From NCBI GenBank assembly GCA_913048295.1, contig CAJWWK010000002.1, forward strand, positions 26,146 through 90,145: DNA of 64,000 nt. The letters run 5' to 3'. Numbering within the stretch: the first letter of the stretch is position 1; every line of letters starts with the position of its first letter. The stretch comes from an uncultured Dehalococcoidia bacterium (GTDB lineage: Bacteria > Chloroflexota > Dehalococcoidia > Lucifugimonadales > Lucifugimonadaceae). The translations under genes and the position numbers were made by a program. This document shows, piece after piece, positions 1 through 8,620 of this stretch. A model generated the notes under the pieces. It was not told where the DNA came from. It worked only from the letters and a program-made list of their open reading frames with translations, and did no database searches.

Positions 1-12
1 CGCAGATCGACT

Positions 13-2259
13 ATGACTACCAGCCAAAAGAGCAGTTCGTCCGATGCGCTCCTCAAATCGATTGGCGCATACCTGCCTGCGGACCGGGCCGATGCAGTCG
101 AAACTGCGCTGAACTTTGCGATCGAATCGCACCAGGGCCAACTTCGGGAATCCGGTGAACCTTTCATCGAGCACCCGATAGCCACCGCGCTCCGGCTCGC
201 CGATATGCGGCTCGATACCACCACTATCCAGGCAGCACTGCTCCACGATGTGATGGAAGACTGCGGGATCAGTTTCGAGGAAATCGAGACGGGCTTCGGG
301 ACCGACGTCGCAAAGCTTGTGGACGGCGTCACGAAACTCAAGCGCCTCGACATGATCTCGGAGAACAGCGCAATGCTGCGGCAGGCCTCGACACCCGAGG
401 CAACACGGGCCGCCTCGCTCCGCAAGATGCTCGTTGCAATGGCCGACGACGTTCGAGTGATCCTGATAAAGCTGGCAGACCGTCTGCACAACATGCAGAC
501 ACTGAACCACCTGCCAGTGCCAAAACAGCAGCGGATTTCCAGAGAGACACTCGACATCTACTCACCGCTGGCACACAGGCTCGGAATGAACGAAATCAAG
601 TGGCAACTCGAAGACGCGGCATTCCACTACCTGATGCCCCGGCAGTACAAGTCGATATCCCGCCTGATCAACCGCAAACGTGCTGAGCGTGAGGTTTACA
701 CCGAAGCTGCAGTCAAGGCCATTCAGAGACCGCTCCGAAAGGCAGGGCTCAAGTGTTCGGTCGATGGGCGCGTCAAGCACCTCTACAGTACCTACAACAA
801 GTTACAGCGATATGAGCGACTGGGTCGAAAGTTCGACGAGATATACGATCTGATCGCAATTCGCGTCATCGCTGAAAACGTCGGCGATTGTTACGCGGCA
901 CTCGGCGTGGTGCATTCGACATGGCGACCGGTCCCCGGGCAGTTCGACGACTATATCGCCAGCCCGAAAGAAAACATGTACCAGTCGCTACACACCTCGG
1001 TACGCGGACCCGGCAATTTCCCGATAGAAGTGCAGGTCCGCACCCAAGCAATGCACGACATGGCCGAAGAGGGTGTTGCATCGCACTGGATGTACAAGGG
1101 CGATGAGGATGGCTCGGCACGGATTGACAACTTCGATCAAAAGATGTCGTGGCTCAGGCAACTGGTCGACTGGCAGCGAGAACTTTCGGGCGACGATGAA
1201 TACCTCGCCACGGTCCGAACCGACATTCTCCAGGACCAGGTGTTTGTCTACACTCCGAAAGGCGATATCAAAGACCTGCCGGCCGGGTCGACGCCTATCG
1301 ATTTCGCCTACCGTATTCACACCGACCTTGGTCACAACACGGTAGGCGCAGTCGTAAATGGCAAACTCGCAGCGCTGAATACGCCTCTGCAGAACGGAGA
1401 TGTCGTCGAAATTCGCAAGGCCAGGATCCCACGCGGCCCCAGCCTCGACTGGCTTAACGCCGACCTCGGATATCTGGTCACAGGGAGCGCAAAGACCAAG
1501 GTCAAGCAGTGGTTCAGGAAGCAGGAACGACAGAGCAATATCCGCCGCGGTAAAGATCTGCTCAGAAAAGAGATGCGGCGTCTTGGCCTGAAATATTCGG
1601 AAAAAGAAATCGTGACGACCATGGACTACGCCAGCCTGAACGAGCTGGCCGAAGCACTCGGTGTCGGCCAGATTTCGATTTCGAGAGTTGCCGAAACCCT
1701 AAACCCCGAACCTGAAGAGGTCTTCACGCCAGAGATCACCCCCGGGAAACCGCCAGCAGATCAGGCCGGGGGACTCGTTGTAATGGGCGAACCCGGCCTT
1801 TTTACTCGGATTGCAAAATGCTGCAACCCTGTATACGGCGACGAAATTACCGGGTACCTCACGCGAGGGCGGGGGGTGACAGTTCACCGCCATAACTGCC
1901 CAATTCTGAGGGACGCTAAAGATCCCGAACGTCATGTCCCGGTCGGCTGGGGGCACCATGAAACGAGCTACGCATCAAGGCTTCAGATTCAAGCCTTCGA
2001 TCGCGTTGGGCTGATCCGTGACATCACCAACGTAGTCTCGTCGGAAAACGTCAATATCCACTCGCTCACATCTGAAGAAGATCAGAAAACCAACGCATGT
2101 ACCGTGTCTCTCACGGTGTACACTACAGGGGTAGAGCAATTAAGCAGGCTCTTCTCCCGCGTGGAAGCAATCCCCGGAGTCGATAGCGTATTCCGGGTTA
2201 CCGAGGCGCAGGCTCCCCGGAATGACGAGCCACGCAAACCGCGCAAATCATCTTCATAA
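13..2259 (+). CDS. rel: Bifunctional (p)ppGpp synthetase/hydrolase, Rel/SpoT family
   Basis: Makes and degrades the stringent-response alarmone (p)ppGpp in the cytoplasm. The 748-residue protein has the full long-RSH layout. An HD hydrolase domain carries HDVMED at about residues 78-83. The synthetase domain starts near residue 279 (YDLIAIRVI, then the YQSLHT-type motif). A TGS domain lies at about 406-467 (VFVYTPKGDIKDLPAGSTPIDFA), then a conserved Cys/His linker (AKCCNPVYGDEI, VTVHRHNCP) and a C-terminal ACT domain at about 655-735. An intact HD motif together with the synthetase motifs supports a bifunctional enzyme of the single-Rel type. The ATG lies 12 bases into the window, so a slightly longer N-terminus cannot be excluded. 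It is followed after 68 bases by rpsT. Confidence 0.95.
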   Translation: MTTSQKSSSSDALLKSIGAYLPADRADAVETALNFAIESHQGQLRESGEPFIEHPIATALRLADMRLDTTTIQAALLHDVMEDCGISFEEIETGFGTDVAKLVDGVTKLKRLDMISENSAMLRQASTPEATRAASLRKMLVAMADDVRVILIKLADRLHNMQTLNHLPVPKQQRISRETLDIYSPLAHRLGMNEIKWQLEDAAFHYLMPRQYKSISRLINRKRAEREVYTEAAVKAIQRPLRKAGLKCSVDGRVKHLYSTYNKLQRYERLGRKFDEIYDLIAIRVIAENVGDCYAALGVVHSTWRPVPGQFDDYIASPKENMYQSLHTSVRGPGNFPIEVQVRTQAMHDMAEEGVASHWMYKGDEDGSARIDNFDQKMSWLRQLVDWQRELSGDDEYLATVRTDILQDQVFVYTPKGDIKDLPAGSTPIDFAYRIHTDLGHNTVGAVVNGKLAALNTPLQNGDVVEIRKARIPRGPSLDWLNADLGYLVTGSAKTKVKQWFRKQERQSNIRRGKDLLRKEMRRLGLKYSEKEIVTTMDYASLNELAEALGVGQISISRVAETLNPEPEEVFTPEITPGKPPADQAGGLVVMGEPGLFTRIAKCCNPVYGDEITGYLTRGRGVTVHRHNCPILRDAKDPERHVPVGWGHHETSYASRLQIQAFDRVGLIRDITNVVSSENVNIHSLTSEEDQKTNACTVSLTVYTTGVEQLSRLFSRVEAIPGVDSVFRVTEAQAPRNDEPRKPRKSSS

Positions 2260-2327
2260 CGATTCGAATATCCAACCAGTCGCGCACCATTATCGGGCGC
2301 ACCCCCATCTCTTACTAAGGAACATCA

Positions 2328-2585
2328 ATGCCCGCCGCCAAAACGCATCGCGCCCAGCAACGCAAAGCCTCCAGAAACCGATCAACCAGATCGTTCACTC
2401 GCAGTCGAGTAAAGACCGCGACCGAAGCGATCGCTGAAGGCACACAAAACGACGCGCCCGACGCCGCGCTCAAAGATGCGGTCTCAGCCCTGGATAGGGC
2501 CGTTTCTAAAGGCGTTCTGCACCGAAACGCAGCCGCTCGCCAGAAGTCACGGCTCACCAGGCAGTACAACAATATTTCCAGCTAG
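2328..2585 (+). CDS. rpsT: 30S ribosomal protein S20
   Basis: S20 binds 16S rRNA in the body of the small subunit. The 85-residue, strongly basic protein begins MPAAKTHRAQQRKASRNRS and contains the typical ALxxAVSxLDRAVSKGVLHRNAAARQKSRL segment (spread over residues 45-80), where a Lys/Gly/His turn precedes the last helix. Length is normal for the family. The ATG is clear. It is followed only 14 bases later by a His-rich hypothetical gene, so the two may be co-transcribed. Confidence 0.95.
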   Translation: MPAAKTHRAQQRKASRNRSTRSFTRSRVKTATEAIAEGTQNDAPDAALKDAVSALDRAVSKGVLHRNAAARQKSRLTRQYNNISS

Positions 2586-2599
2586 CCCGGTACCGACCT

Positions 2600-3145
2600 T
2601 TGACCCAGGGTCCCGATCAAAACCACGACCATGCAGCCGAAACTCATCGGCCGGGTCCGTCGTCTCAATCTGACGACACCCAGTACAACTGGCGTATTCA
2701 CCACCCGTTCGAGGGTATCGAAGATCGCGTTGCTGTAGAGGTCGCACCCTGGAAAGGGCTGCTGCCCCGCTGGCGGTTCGTCGTACCCGGCGATTTCAGT
2801 GGCACCGCAAGATGGGGAATCGGCCCCTCCGGTACCGGCGAAATAGACGAAAACGTTAAAAGACCCGTAAAAGAAGGCCCAATTCAAATGGTGAACGGCC
2901 CTCTCGTCATATGGTTCGGCGGTCATGAGTCTCTATCGACACAACAGTCGGCCTATCTCGTCTTTGAAGGCGAAGCTCCACACTACGTGGCCTTCGGTCA
3001 GGCCGAAAACGCCGGTGCCCCGCCTCGCAAGCTCGAAGGTATCTCTTTCGGCGATAACCATCCGGTTCATCCCGGCGACCGAAATCTCGATCCCTCTCAT
3101 GATCACGAACACGGGTCGCACGACCACGCCGGGCACAATCACTAG
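2600..3145 (+). CDS. Hypothetical protein with His-rich ends
   Basis: I do not recognise this 181-residue protein. The C-terminus is very rich in His/Asp (HDHEHGSHDHAGHNH, the last 15 residues) and the N-terminus also has an HDH cluster (residues 9-11), as in metal-storage or metal-chaperone tails. The centre (residues 30-150) is a Gly/Trp/Pro-rich region that looks beta-rich, with no membrane segment or signal peptide. The start used is TTG at 2600; no strong ribosome-binding site is seen and a later start is possible. The stop is 7 bases before the GTG of the lipoprotein gene, suggesting one transcript. Binding of Zn, Ni or Cu by the tail is inference. Confidence 0.6.
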   Translation: MTQGPDQNHDHAAETHRPGPSSQSDDTQYNWRIHHPFEGIEDRVAVEVAPWKGLLPRWRFVVPGDFSGTARWGIGPSGTGEIDENVKRPVKEGPIQMVNGPLVIWFGGHESLSTQQSAYLVFEGEAPHYVAFGQAENAGAPPRKLEGISFGDNHPVHPGDRNLDPSHDHEHGSHDHAGHNH

Positions 3146-3152
3146 AACTCGC

Positions 3153-3943
3153 GTGGTCGAAATTGTTGCCTCGGCATTACTTATTCTGTTCGCGCTGGCG
3201 GGTTGCGGCACCGAACCGAAACCGGCGATCGTCACCCCAATTGTGTCGCCAACTACAATCACAATCCTGGCGTTCACGGCAACACCAATCGTGATCTTCC
3301 AGACCGTTATCGTGACGGCCACGCCTACTCCGGAAGCAACATCGGACGGAATTGGCGACGACGTAATCCCCCGTGCAGTCGGATCAGGTGGATCTACCCG
3401 CTCCGACCCCAGTCCGATACCCACAGTTCTGCAAGCGACACCCGTGATAATCGTGGTAACGGCTACCGCGACGCCAGCTCAGCCAGATTCGATCCCCTTA
3501 GCCACCTCGATACCGACAGCGACCCCAGTATCAACTCCCATCACAACCGCGACAACGGCACCGCAGTCCACCTCAACCGTAATCCTGGCTCTCACGCCCA
3601 TGTCTTCGCCAACATCGACCGACACGCCAACGCCCACCGCGTTGCCACCAACACCTCCGCTCACGCCGGTACCGACCGCCTCTCCTCCACGACGACACCT
3701 GAACTTCCTACACCTCCTCTTGCCACTTCCACTCCACCCGTAGCGACCGCATCGGCGCTGGCGGGTGCAACAGCGGCCATCGGATTCGATCCATTCGGCC
3801 CTGACAAAAACTGTGGGGAGTTCGAAGACTGGGCATCGGCAAATGCATTCTTTATAGCTGCTGGCGGACCCGGTGACGATCCGCATGGCCTGGACGGAAA
3901 CGATGACGGCGTACCGTGCCAGTCTCTTCCTGGCGCACCTTGA
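3153..3943 (+). pseudogene. Lipoprotein with C-terminal Excalibur domain, split by a -1 frameshift
   Basis: A GTG start at 3153 opens a lipoprotein signal (MVEIVASALLILFALAGC) with lipobox LAGC, followed by a long Thr/Pro/Val-rich linker of the 'TPTPTA' kind. That frame stops at 3743 after a meaningless Arg/His/Leu tail. In the frame one base back, from about 3681 onward, the linker continues (STTTPELPTPPLATSTPP) and ends in a textbook Excalibur calcium-binding module: DKNC...F..W..A..FF, then DP.GLDGNDDGVPC, ending at 3943. The two halves are clearly one gene. The join lies around 3675-3695. A sequencing error, a recent mutation or programmed slippage are all possible. Outer-face localisation is inferred from the lipobox. 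Confidence 0.7.
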
Positions 3944-4047
3944 AACTGCACCTGCAGAATTTCCCAATCAGTGGTCCGCACCGGCTTGCCCAAGCAATGA
4001 TCCACTGTCAAAACCGAACTGATGATCGCAATTGGTGCCATTTTTTG

Positions 4048-4091
4048 TTGACATTGCAGAGCGTCCGCTGATAATTTCCGAACATTAGTGC
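4048..4091 (+). promoter_or_regulatory. lexA promoter with candidate SOS operator
   Basis: TTGACA at 4048-4053 and GATAAT at 4070-4075 form a near-consensus sigma-70 promoter with a 16-base spacer. Immediately downstream, at 4080-4091, lies GAACATTAGTGC, one mismatch from the Gram-positive SOS box GAAC-N4-GTTC. It covers the expected start site of the lexA transcript, as expected for LexA autoregulation. Operator identity is an inference; the LexA box of this lineage is not known to me. Confidence 0.6.
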
Positions 4092-4155
4092 GGATGCAAT
4101 CCGACTATCAAACGATCCAGAAGGCCATTCAGAGTCAGGACTAAAGGCAAGACAA

Positions 4156-4812
4156 ATGAAAGCACTCTCAGAACGCCAGCAGCAGATCCTGTCGTTCATC
4201 GAGGAGTTCATTGAAGAACATGATTACCCGCCAACCGTTCGCGATATCCAGAGCGGCTGTGGCATCAGCTCCACGTCGGTAGTCTCGTACAATCTGGACC
4301 GCTTGAAAGACAGCGGTGCTCTGAGCCGTGACTCCGAGGTTTCACGTGGTCTGAAACTGGCCGGCCAGAAGAGCGGTACTGCAGCACCTGTCGGTATCGA
4401 CACGGTTGCAGTTCCCCTACTCGGAACTATTGCCGCCGGTTCGCCGTTCCCGATGCCAGAGAACGACACATGGTCCGACCTCACAGGTCAGGAACTAATC
4501 GACCTGCCCCAGGCAATTGTTGGCCTCGGCGACAACCTGTACGCACTGAAGGTTCGCGGCGAGTCGATGATCGACGCCCTGATTTCCGATGGCGACCTGG
4601 TGATCATGGAACAGGCCTCGAGCGTGCGGAACGGGCAAATGGCCGCCGTGCGGATCAAGTCGGATAACACAACAACTCTCAAGCATTTTTATGCCGAAGG
4701 ACCTCGGACCCGACTCGAACCCGCAAACTCGCAAATGGAAGCCATGACATTCAACTCCAGCGATGTCGAGGTGATCAGCAGGGTGATCGCGGTGTGGCGC
4801 TACATGGGATAG
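4156..4812 (+). CDS. lexA: LexA repressor, SOS regulator
   Basis: Represses DNA-damage genes and undergoes RecA-stimulated self-cleavage. The 218 residues start with the winged helix-turn-helix (LSERQQQILSFIEEFIEE, then PPTVRDIQ and STSVVSYNLDRL). A peptidase S24 domain follows. The cleavage site is Ala94-Gly95 in TIAAGSP, the catalytic serine is Ser137 in VRGESM and the general base is Lys176 in TTLKHF. All needed residues are present. The gene stands alone with its own promoter and a candidate operator 65 to 108 bases upstream. Confidence 0.95.
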   Translation: MKALSERQQQILSFIEEFIEEHDYPPTVRDIQSGCGISSTSVVSYNLDRLKDSGALSRDSEVSRGLKLAGQKSGTAAPVGIDTVAVPLLGTIAAGSPFPMPENDTWSDLTGQELIDLPQAIVGLGDNLYALKVRGESMIDALISDGDLVIMEQASSVRNGQMAAVRIKSDNTTTLKHFYAEGPRTRLEPANSQMEAMTFNSSDVEVISRVIAVWRYMG

Positions 4813-4869
4813 CCAGCAAGGTCCCCTTACAACCCTCAAATAAGCTTCTTATACCGTCACGTCTCTTGG

Positions 4870-4899
4870 TTGGGCGTTCGAATAGTCGCGGCGTATACT
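4870..4899 (+). promoter_or_regulatory. Possible tatA promoter
   Basis: TTGGGC (4870-4875) and TATACT (4894-4899) are separated by 18 bases, about 60 bases before the GTG of tatA. The -10 element is good and the -35 is weak. It is the only promoter-like pair I see between lexA and tatA. Confidence 0.35.
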
Positions 4900-4959
4900 T
4901 GCAGTTGGACCTCGATCCATTTCAACAGGTCCTTAAAGGGCAAACCGGAGCTTTTTTAA

Positions 4960-5169
4960 GTGTTCTCGCAAATCGGTCCAATTCAAATCGTCATCATTCT
5001 TGTGATCGTCCTGCTACTTTTCGGAGTAGGCAAACTGCCACAAGTCGGCAAGGGAATGGGCCAGGCGATCAACGAATTCAAGTCGGCCATTAACAACAAA
5101 ACCGACAGCACCGATTCAGACTCCGACTCAGACTCGGGCGACCAGAACACCGATACGAAAACCACCTGA
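4960..5169 (+). CDS. tatA: Twin-arginine translocase subunit TatA
   Basis: Pore-forming subunit of the Tat export system. The 69 residues have one N-terminal membrane helix (IQIVIILVIVLLLFG), the hinge GVGKLPQVGKGMGQAI and an amphipathic helix, then a Ser/Asp-rich tail (TDSTDSDSDSDSGDQNTD). GTG is the start; the reading begins MFSQIGPIQI, close to the family start. tatB and tatC lie just downstream on the opposite strand, so the Tat genes form a convergent arrangement instead of one operon. Confidence 0.9.
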   Translation: MFSQIGPIQIVIILVIVLLLFGVGKLPQVGKGMGQAINEFKSAINNKTDSTDSDSDSDSGDQNTDTKTT

Positions 5170-5254
5170 ACGGCTTTTCGCCCCCTGATCCGTCGACCGC
5201 TCCCCTTCCGACAACAATATCGTGCGAACTGAACAAACGCTGGCAACCGGCGTT

Positions 5255-5983
5255 CTACTCCGTTTGTCCCCGCTCGGCCAGTTTCACAAGCAGCATCCCG
5301 ATCTCAAATAGCAGCCAGGTCGGGCCCGCCACTATCAGTTGAGAAATCGGATCCGTCGGCGTTGCCACCGCACCGAAGATGAATGAGATAAGGATCATCC
5401 ACCGCCGCTTCGTCTTGACCCATCCCGAGGTAAGAATGCCCATCTTTGCCAGCAGGAACATGAAGATCGGAATTTCGAAAATGATTCCGAGCCAGAACAT
5501 GATGGTAACCATCAGCCCTACGAGGGGTCCGACAGTAATCAGCGGATCGCCGATGGGCTGCGAAAGCCTGAGTAGAAACTCGACCAGCCTGGGGATCAGA
5601 ATGAACCAGGAAAACGCGGCACCCAGTGCGAACATCGCCATCGACGCCGGCACCAGCAAGAATATGTACTTGCGCTCGCCTGATTTTAGCCCTGGCTTGA
5701 AGAACATCGCCAATTCCCACATGAAGTACGGAAATGCGGCAACCAGCCCGACCAAGATCGCCAGCTTTGCGGCGACCACCCAACCCTCTGTGATTCTCTG
5801 GACCGCAACTACGCCATCTACATCAACGATCAGCCTTCTGGCCGTATCCGTAAACACCTCGAATATTTGCACATAAAAAGCGATCGCAATCGCGATAAAT
5901 ACAACGGCCACGATCGCTACTCTAACCAACCGTCGCTTGAGCTCGCCAAGATGCTGCAGTACCGACATGGCGTTGTCGTTCAA
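5255..5983 (-). CDS. tatC: Sec-independent translocase TatC
   Basis: Core receptor of the Tat pathway that binds twin-arginine signal peptides. The 242-residue protein has about six membrane helices. It opens MSVLQHLGELKRRLVRVAIV, matching the TatC 'HLxELRxRL' N-terminus, and has PYFMWELAMFFKPGL and the late FGAVATPTDPISQL segment, a TatC hallmark (TPPD-type). The ATG overlaps the end of tatB by 4 bases, indicating translational coupling. Confidence 0.93.
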   Translation of the reverse strand: MNDNAMSVLQHLGELKRRLVRVAIVAVVFIAIAIAFYVQIFEVFTDTARRLIVDVDGVVAVQRITEGWVVAAKLAILVGLVAAFPYFMWELAMFFKPGLKSGERKYIFLLVPASMAMFALGAAFSWFILIPRLVEFLLRLSQPIGDPLITVGPLVGLMVTIMFWLGIIFEIPIFMFLLAKMGILTSGWVKTKRRWMILISFIFGAVATPTDPISQLIVAGPTWLLFEIGMLLVKLAERGQTE

Positions 5984-6468
5984 GACTTCACCTCATCATC
6001 GGTTGTATCGTTCTCTGGCTTGGCCCGCTCAACCTCTCCCGCAATTTCGGCGCGAGGTTCAGCCAAATCAACATCCGGGATGGTATCTCGTATCTCAGAG
6101 TCGACATCGACAGACGGACGGTTCAACCGATTTGATCTTGCAACCGACCCGAAACCGACACCCTTGCCCAGGTCCGTGGGCCGTTCTAAATCGTCTGCAA
6201 CCTGATCGAGTGCCAGTTCATCCTTCAGCGCAATCGCTTCGTCTTTCAACTCCTTTATCAGCCCGTCGGGGTCACTCTGTTTCTTGAGTTCTTCGAGATC
6301 GATCGCTTCGGCGATCATCGACTGTAGAGCATCTCGCTGACGCTTGAATTCGGAATAAATCCTGCGCCCCTCGCGAATTCCTTCGAGCAAGCGTTTGGGT
6401 CCCAGCACGAAAAGTGCGATCGCGGCGATTAGAAGAAACTCGAAACCGCCAATCCCGAATAGCGTCAT
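5980..6468 (-). CDS. tatB: Sec-independent translocase TatB
   Basis: Partner of TatC in signal-peptide recognition. The chosen ATG at 6468 gives MTLFGIGGFEFLLIAAIALF, with one membrane helix followed by LGPKRLLEGIREGRRIYSEF, the TatB-type hinge and amphipathic helix. A long charged, coiled C-terminal region (about residues 45-160) is also typical. An in-frame ATG 21 bases further upstream would add MWLEGDQ and is less likely. It overlaps maf by 4 bases and tatC by 4 bases, so maf-tatB-tatC form one operon. Confidence 0.88.
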   Translation of the reverse strand: MTLFGIGGFEFLLIAAIALFVLGPKRLLEGIREGRRIYSEFKRQRDALQSMIAEAIDLEELKKQSDPDGLIKELKDEAIALKDELALDQVADDLERPTDLGKGVGFGSVARSNRLNRPSVDVDSEIRDTIPDVDLAEPRAEIAGEVERAKPENDTTDDEVKS

Positions 6469-7139
6469 TTGATCGCCTTCGAGCCACAAGCAGCATCAAA
6501 GTTCAAATGTCTCTTGCAAACGGCCGTGCTGAACCGCCTGAATCCTGATATTTCAAGCAGCCTGATCGTCACGCACATCGGAAGACCCATAACGTTTAAA
6601 TAACAATCATCGTAACTCTCGACGAGTGCAAATGAACTGTCCTGAATTCCATACCCGCCCGCCTTGTCGAGCGGTGAACCCGTCGCGACATAGTTGGCAA
6701 CCTCGCTGCGCTCGAGATTACGAAACAATACAGAGGTGCTGGCAAAATCAGTACGAACGGTGCCGTTGGGATCAACGACCGTCACCCCGGTGATCACCTC
6801 GTGCGCTCGACCGCTCAGCCGGTGAAGCATTGCCACCGCATTGCCGGACGACCCGGGCTTGCCAAGTATCTCATCGTCAAGAACGACTACCGTGTCGGCA
6901 CCAAGAACAAACGCACCTAGCCTGTTGGCTGCGACTGCCCTGGCTTTTTCGAAAGCCAGTCGCTGCACGACTTCAACCGGGCTTCGTGTGTTCGAGGAAC
7001 GCCCGGCGCCAGAAAGAAATACTTCTTCATCGATATCGGCAGAAGTAACTGTGAACTTTATCCCCGCATCGCCAAGTATCTCCGCGCGGCGCGGCGATCT
7101 GCTGGCAAGAATCAGCGAACTGTTATCTGTTGTCGCCAA
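6465..7139 (-). CDS. maf: Maf-family nucleoside triphosphate pyrophosphatase
   Basis: Hydrolyses non-canonical or regulatory nucleoside triphosphates to monophosphates (house-cleaning). The sequence shows LILASRSPRRAEIL near the N-terminus, the FEKARAVA helix, VLGADTVVVLDDEILGKP and DKAGGYGIQDSSFALVESYDDCYLNVMGLP, which together are diagnostic of Maf. At 224 residues it is slightly long, with about 25 extra residues at the C-terminus (RFSTAVCKRHLNFDAACGSKAIK). It overlaps the upstream methyltransferase by 17 bases and tatB by 4. Confidence 0.92.
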   Translation of the reverse strand: MATTDNSSLILASRSPRRAEILGDAGIKFTVTSADIDEEVFLSGAGRSSNTRSPVEVVQRLAFEKARAVAANRLGAFVLGADTVVVLDDEILGKPGSSGNAVAMLHRLSGRAHEVITGVTVVDPNGTVRTDFASTSVLFRNLERSEVANYVATGSPLDKAGGYGIQDSSFALVESYDDCYLNVMGLPMCVTIRLLEISGFRRFSTAVCKRHLNFDAACGSKAIK

Positions 7140-8445
7140 AATCCTGGTCCCCGGAATCCTGAAGCGTTAGCAAACTAATTACCTCAACGTGGCGGGTCTG
7201 CGGAAACATGTCGACCGGTCGAACGATTTCCAACCGGTACACACCATCTCTACACAACAGATCAAGATCGCGCGCCATTGCGGCCGGTTCGCATGAGACC
7301 ATCAACACCTTTTTCGGCCTCAACTTCTTGACAGATTTCAGCACATCGGGATGGCATCCAACCCGCGGCGGGTCGAGCAACAGCGCGTCCATGCCTCCGT
7401 TTTCGATGTCGGCGCCAGGCGCGGCACCTGGCCAACTTTCAGGCCAAGTGCCAAGAACGACCTCGGTCTTCCCTTCGATGAACTCGACGTTCTCGACGCC
7501 ACTCGAATTGAGCTCCGCATCCTCGATCGCCGATGCCGACTCTTCGATTCCGATGACGCGCCGGACATATGGTGCCAAAAGCACTGAGAACACCCCAACA
7601 CCGCAGTAAGCGTCGATCAACACCTCGCTGCCGTCGAAATCGAGCAGTTCACGGACCTCGTCCACCGCGCGCGACAGCTGCGCAGTGTTCACCTGGAAAA
7701 ACGACGAGGCGGCAACTCTGAAGCGAGCACCCCTAACTTTTTCATCGTAATGTTGCTCGCCCGTGACGACACCAAGCCCGGAGATGTTCATGCGTGGCTG
7801 AACCAGGATCGAGCCGGTATTGGCTCCGACCCTGACCGACATCTGGGTTTGCCCGTCCATCCGGTCCTGCACGAGCTTCAGGGTGTCGTTGATCGGCTGG
7901 TCCATCAACAGGCACTCTTCAATTCGCAAAAATTGCCGGGTCACAGCATTCACGTAACCGACTTGGCCCGCATCGTCGCGCTTGCCGATGGTAAACCGCC
8001 CGTGATTGCGGTACCCGAGCTGCTTGACACTCTCAACTGTACGGTCTACTTCCAGATGCGAAAGACACTCGTACCTGTCTATCTCGCGTTGAACTCGATT
8101 ACGCTTCAACTCAAGTTGATGGCCATACGAAACGTGTTGCCACTGGCACCCGCTGCAGGTCAGAAAATACTGGCATTCGGGCTCAACGCGCTCTGGCGCC
8201 GACTGCAACACCTGAACAACTTTCGCCGCTATCCGTTCCGGAAACCGTTTCAGCACCTCGGCAATTACCACTTCGCCCGGCAGACCGCCGGCAATCACGA
8301 CCGGGGCACCCTCGGTTACCGCAGTCGTATCGCCTGCATCGTTGATCTCCCCCAACGTAATCTCAAAATGGTCACCGGGTCCAAGATCGACGTGTGCCGT
8401 CAGATCGGGGCCCGTGTAACGTTTTCGATGCCTTCGTTTAGCCAT
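7123..8445 (-). CDS. TrmA/RlmD-type RNA m5U methyltransferase with TRAM domain
   Basis: Class I SAM-dependent enzyme forming 5-methyluridine in 23S rRNA or tRNA. Taking the ATG at 8445 (MAKRRHRKRYTG) gives 440 residues. An N-terminal TRAM-like region (GEVVIAEVLKRFPERIAAKV) is followed by a 4Fe-4S cysteine set (CQYFLTCSGCQW: C-x5-C-x2-C) and the methylase domain with LIDAYCGVGVFSVLL (SAM binding), LLLDPPRVGC and the catalytic-cysteine motif VSCEPAAMARDL. A longer reading from 8529 exists but adds unconserved residues. Which RNA is modified cannot be told. It heads the methyltransferase-maf-tatB-tatC block. Confidence 0.88.
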   Translation of the reverse strand: MAKRRHRKRYTGPDLTAHVDLGPGDHFEITLGEINDAGDTTAVTEGAPVVIAGGLPGEVVIAEVLKRFPERIAAKVVQVLQSAPERVEPECQYFLTCSGCQWQHVSYGHQLELKRNRVQREIDRYECLSHLEVDRTVESVKQLGYRNHGRFTIGKRDDAGQVGYVNAVTRQFLRIEECLLMDQPINDTLKLVQDRMDGQTQMSVRVGANTGSILVQPRMNISGLGVVTGEQHYDEKVRGARFRVAASSFFQVNTAQLSRAVDEVRELLDFDGSEVLIDAYCGVGVFSVLLAPYVRRVIGIEESASAIEDAELNSSGVENVEFIEGKTEVVLGTWPESWPGAAPGADIENGGMDALLLDPPRVGCHPDVLKSVKKLRPKKVLMVSCEPAAMARDLDLLCRDGVYRLEIVRPVDMFPQTRHVEVISLLTLQDSGDQDFGDNR

Positions 8446-8620
8446 GCGGAAAATCGAATCTCGCCGGTAACTTGCCGGGTAAAAAGTGGTTTGCCAGGAT
8501 CGACCTTCTACACCCCGTGAAAACTGCACTGTCTGTTATTCTGAACCAGTTAAACGCACGTTGTGTCCACTGCAACGGCCTGATCCCCAAAATCGAGAAA
8601 TTTGAATCGAACACGATCTG

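Noticed and set aside
3741..3743. Stop codon of the Excalibur lipoprotein frame as read-through
   Set aside because: Sequence before it is already out of frame with the domain; a frameshift near 3681 explains the data better.
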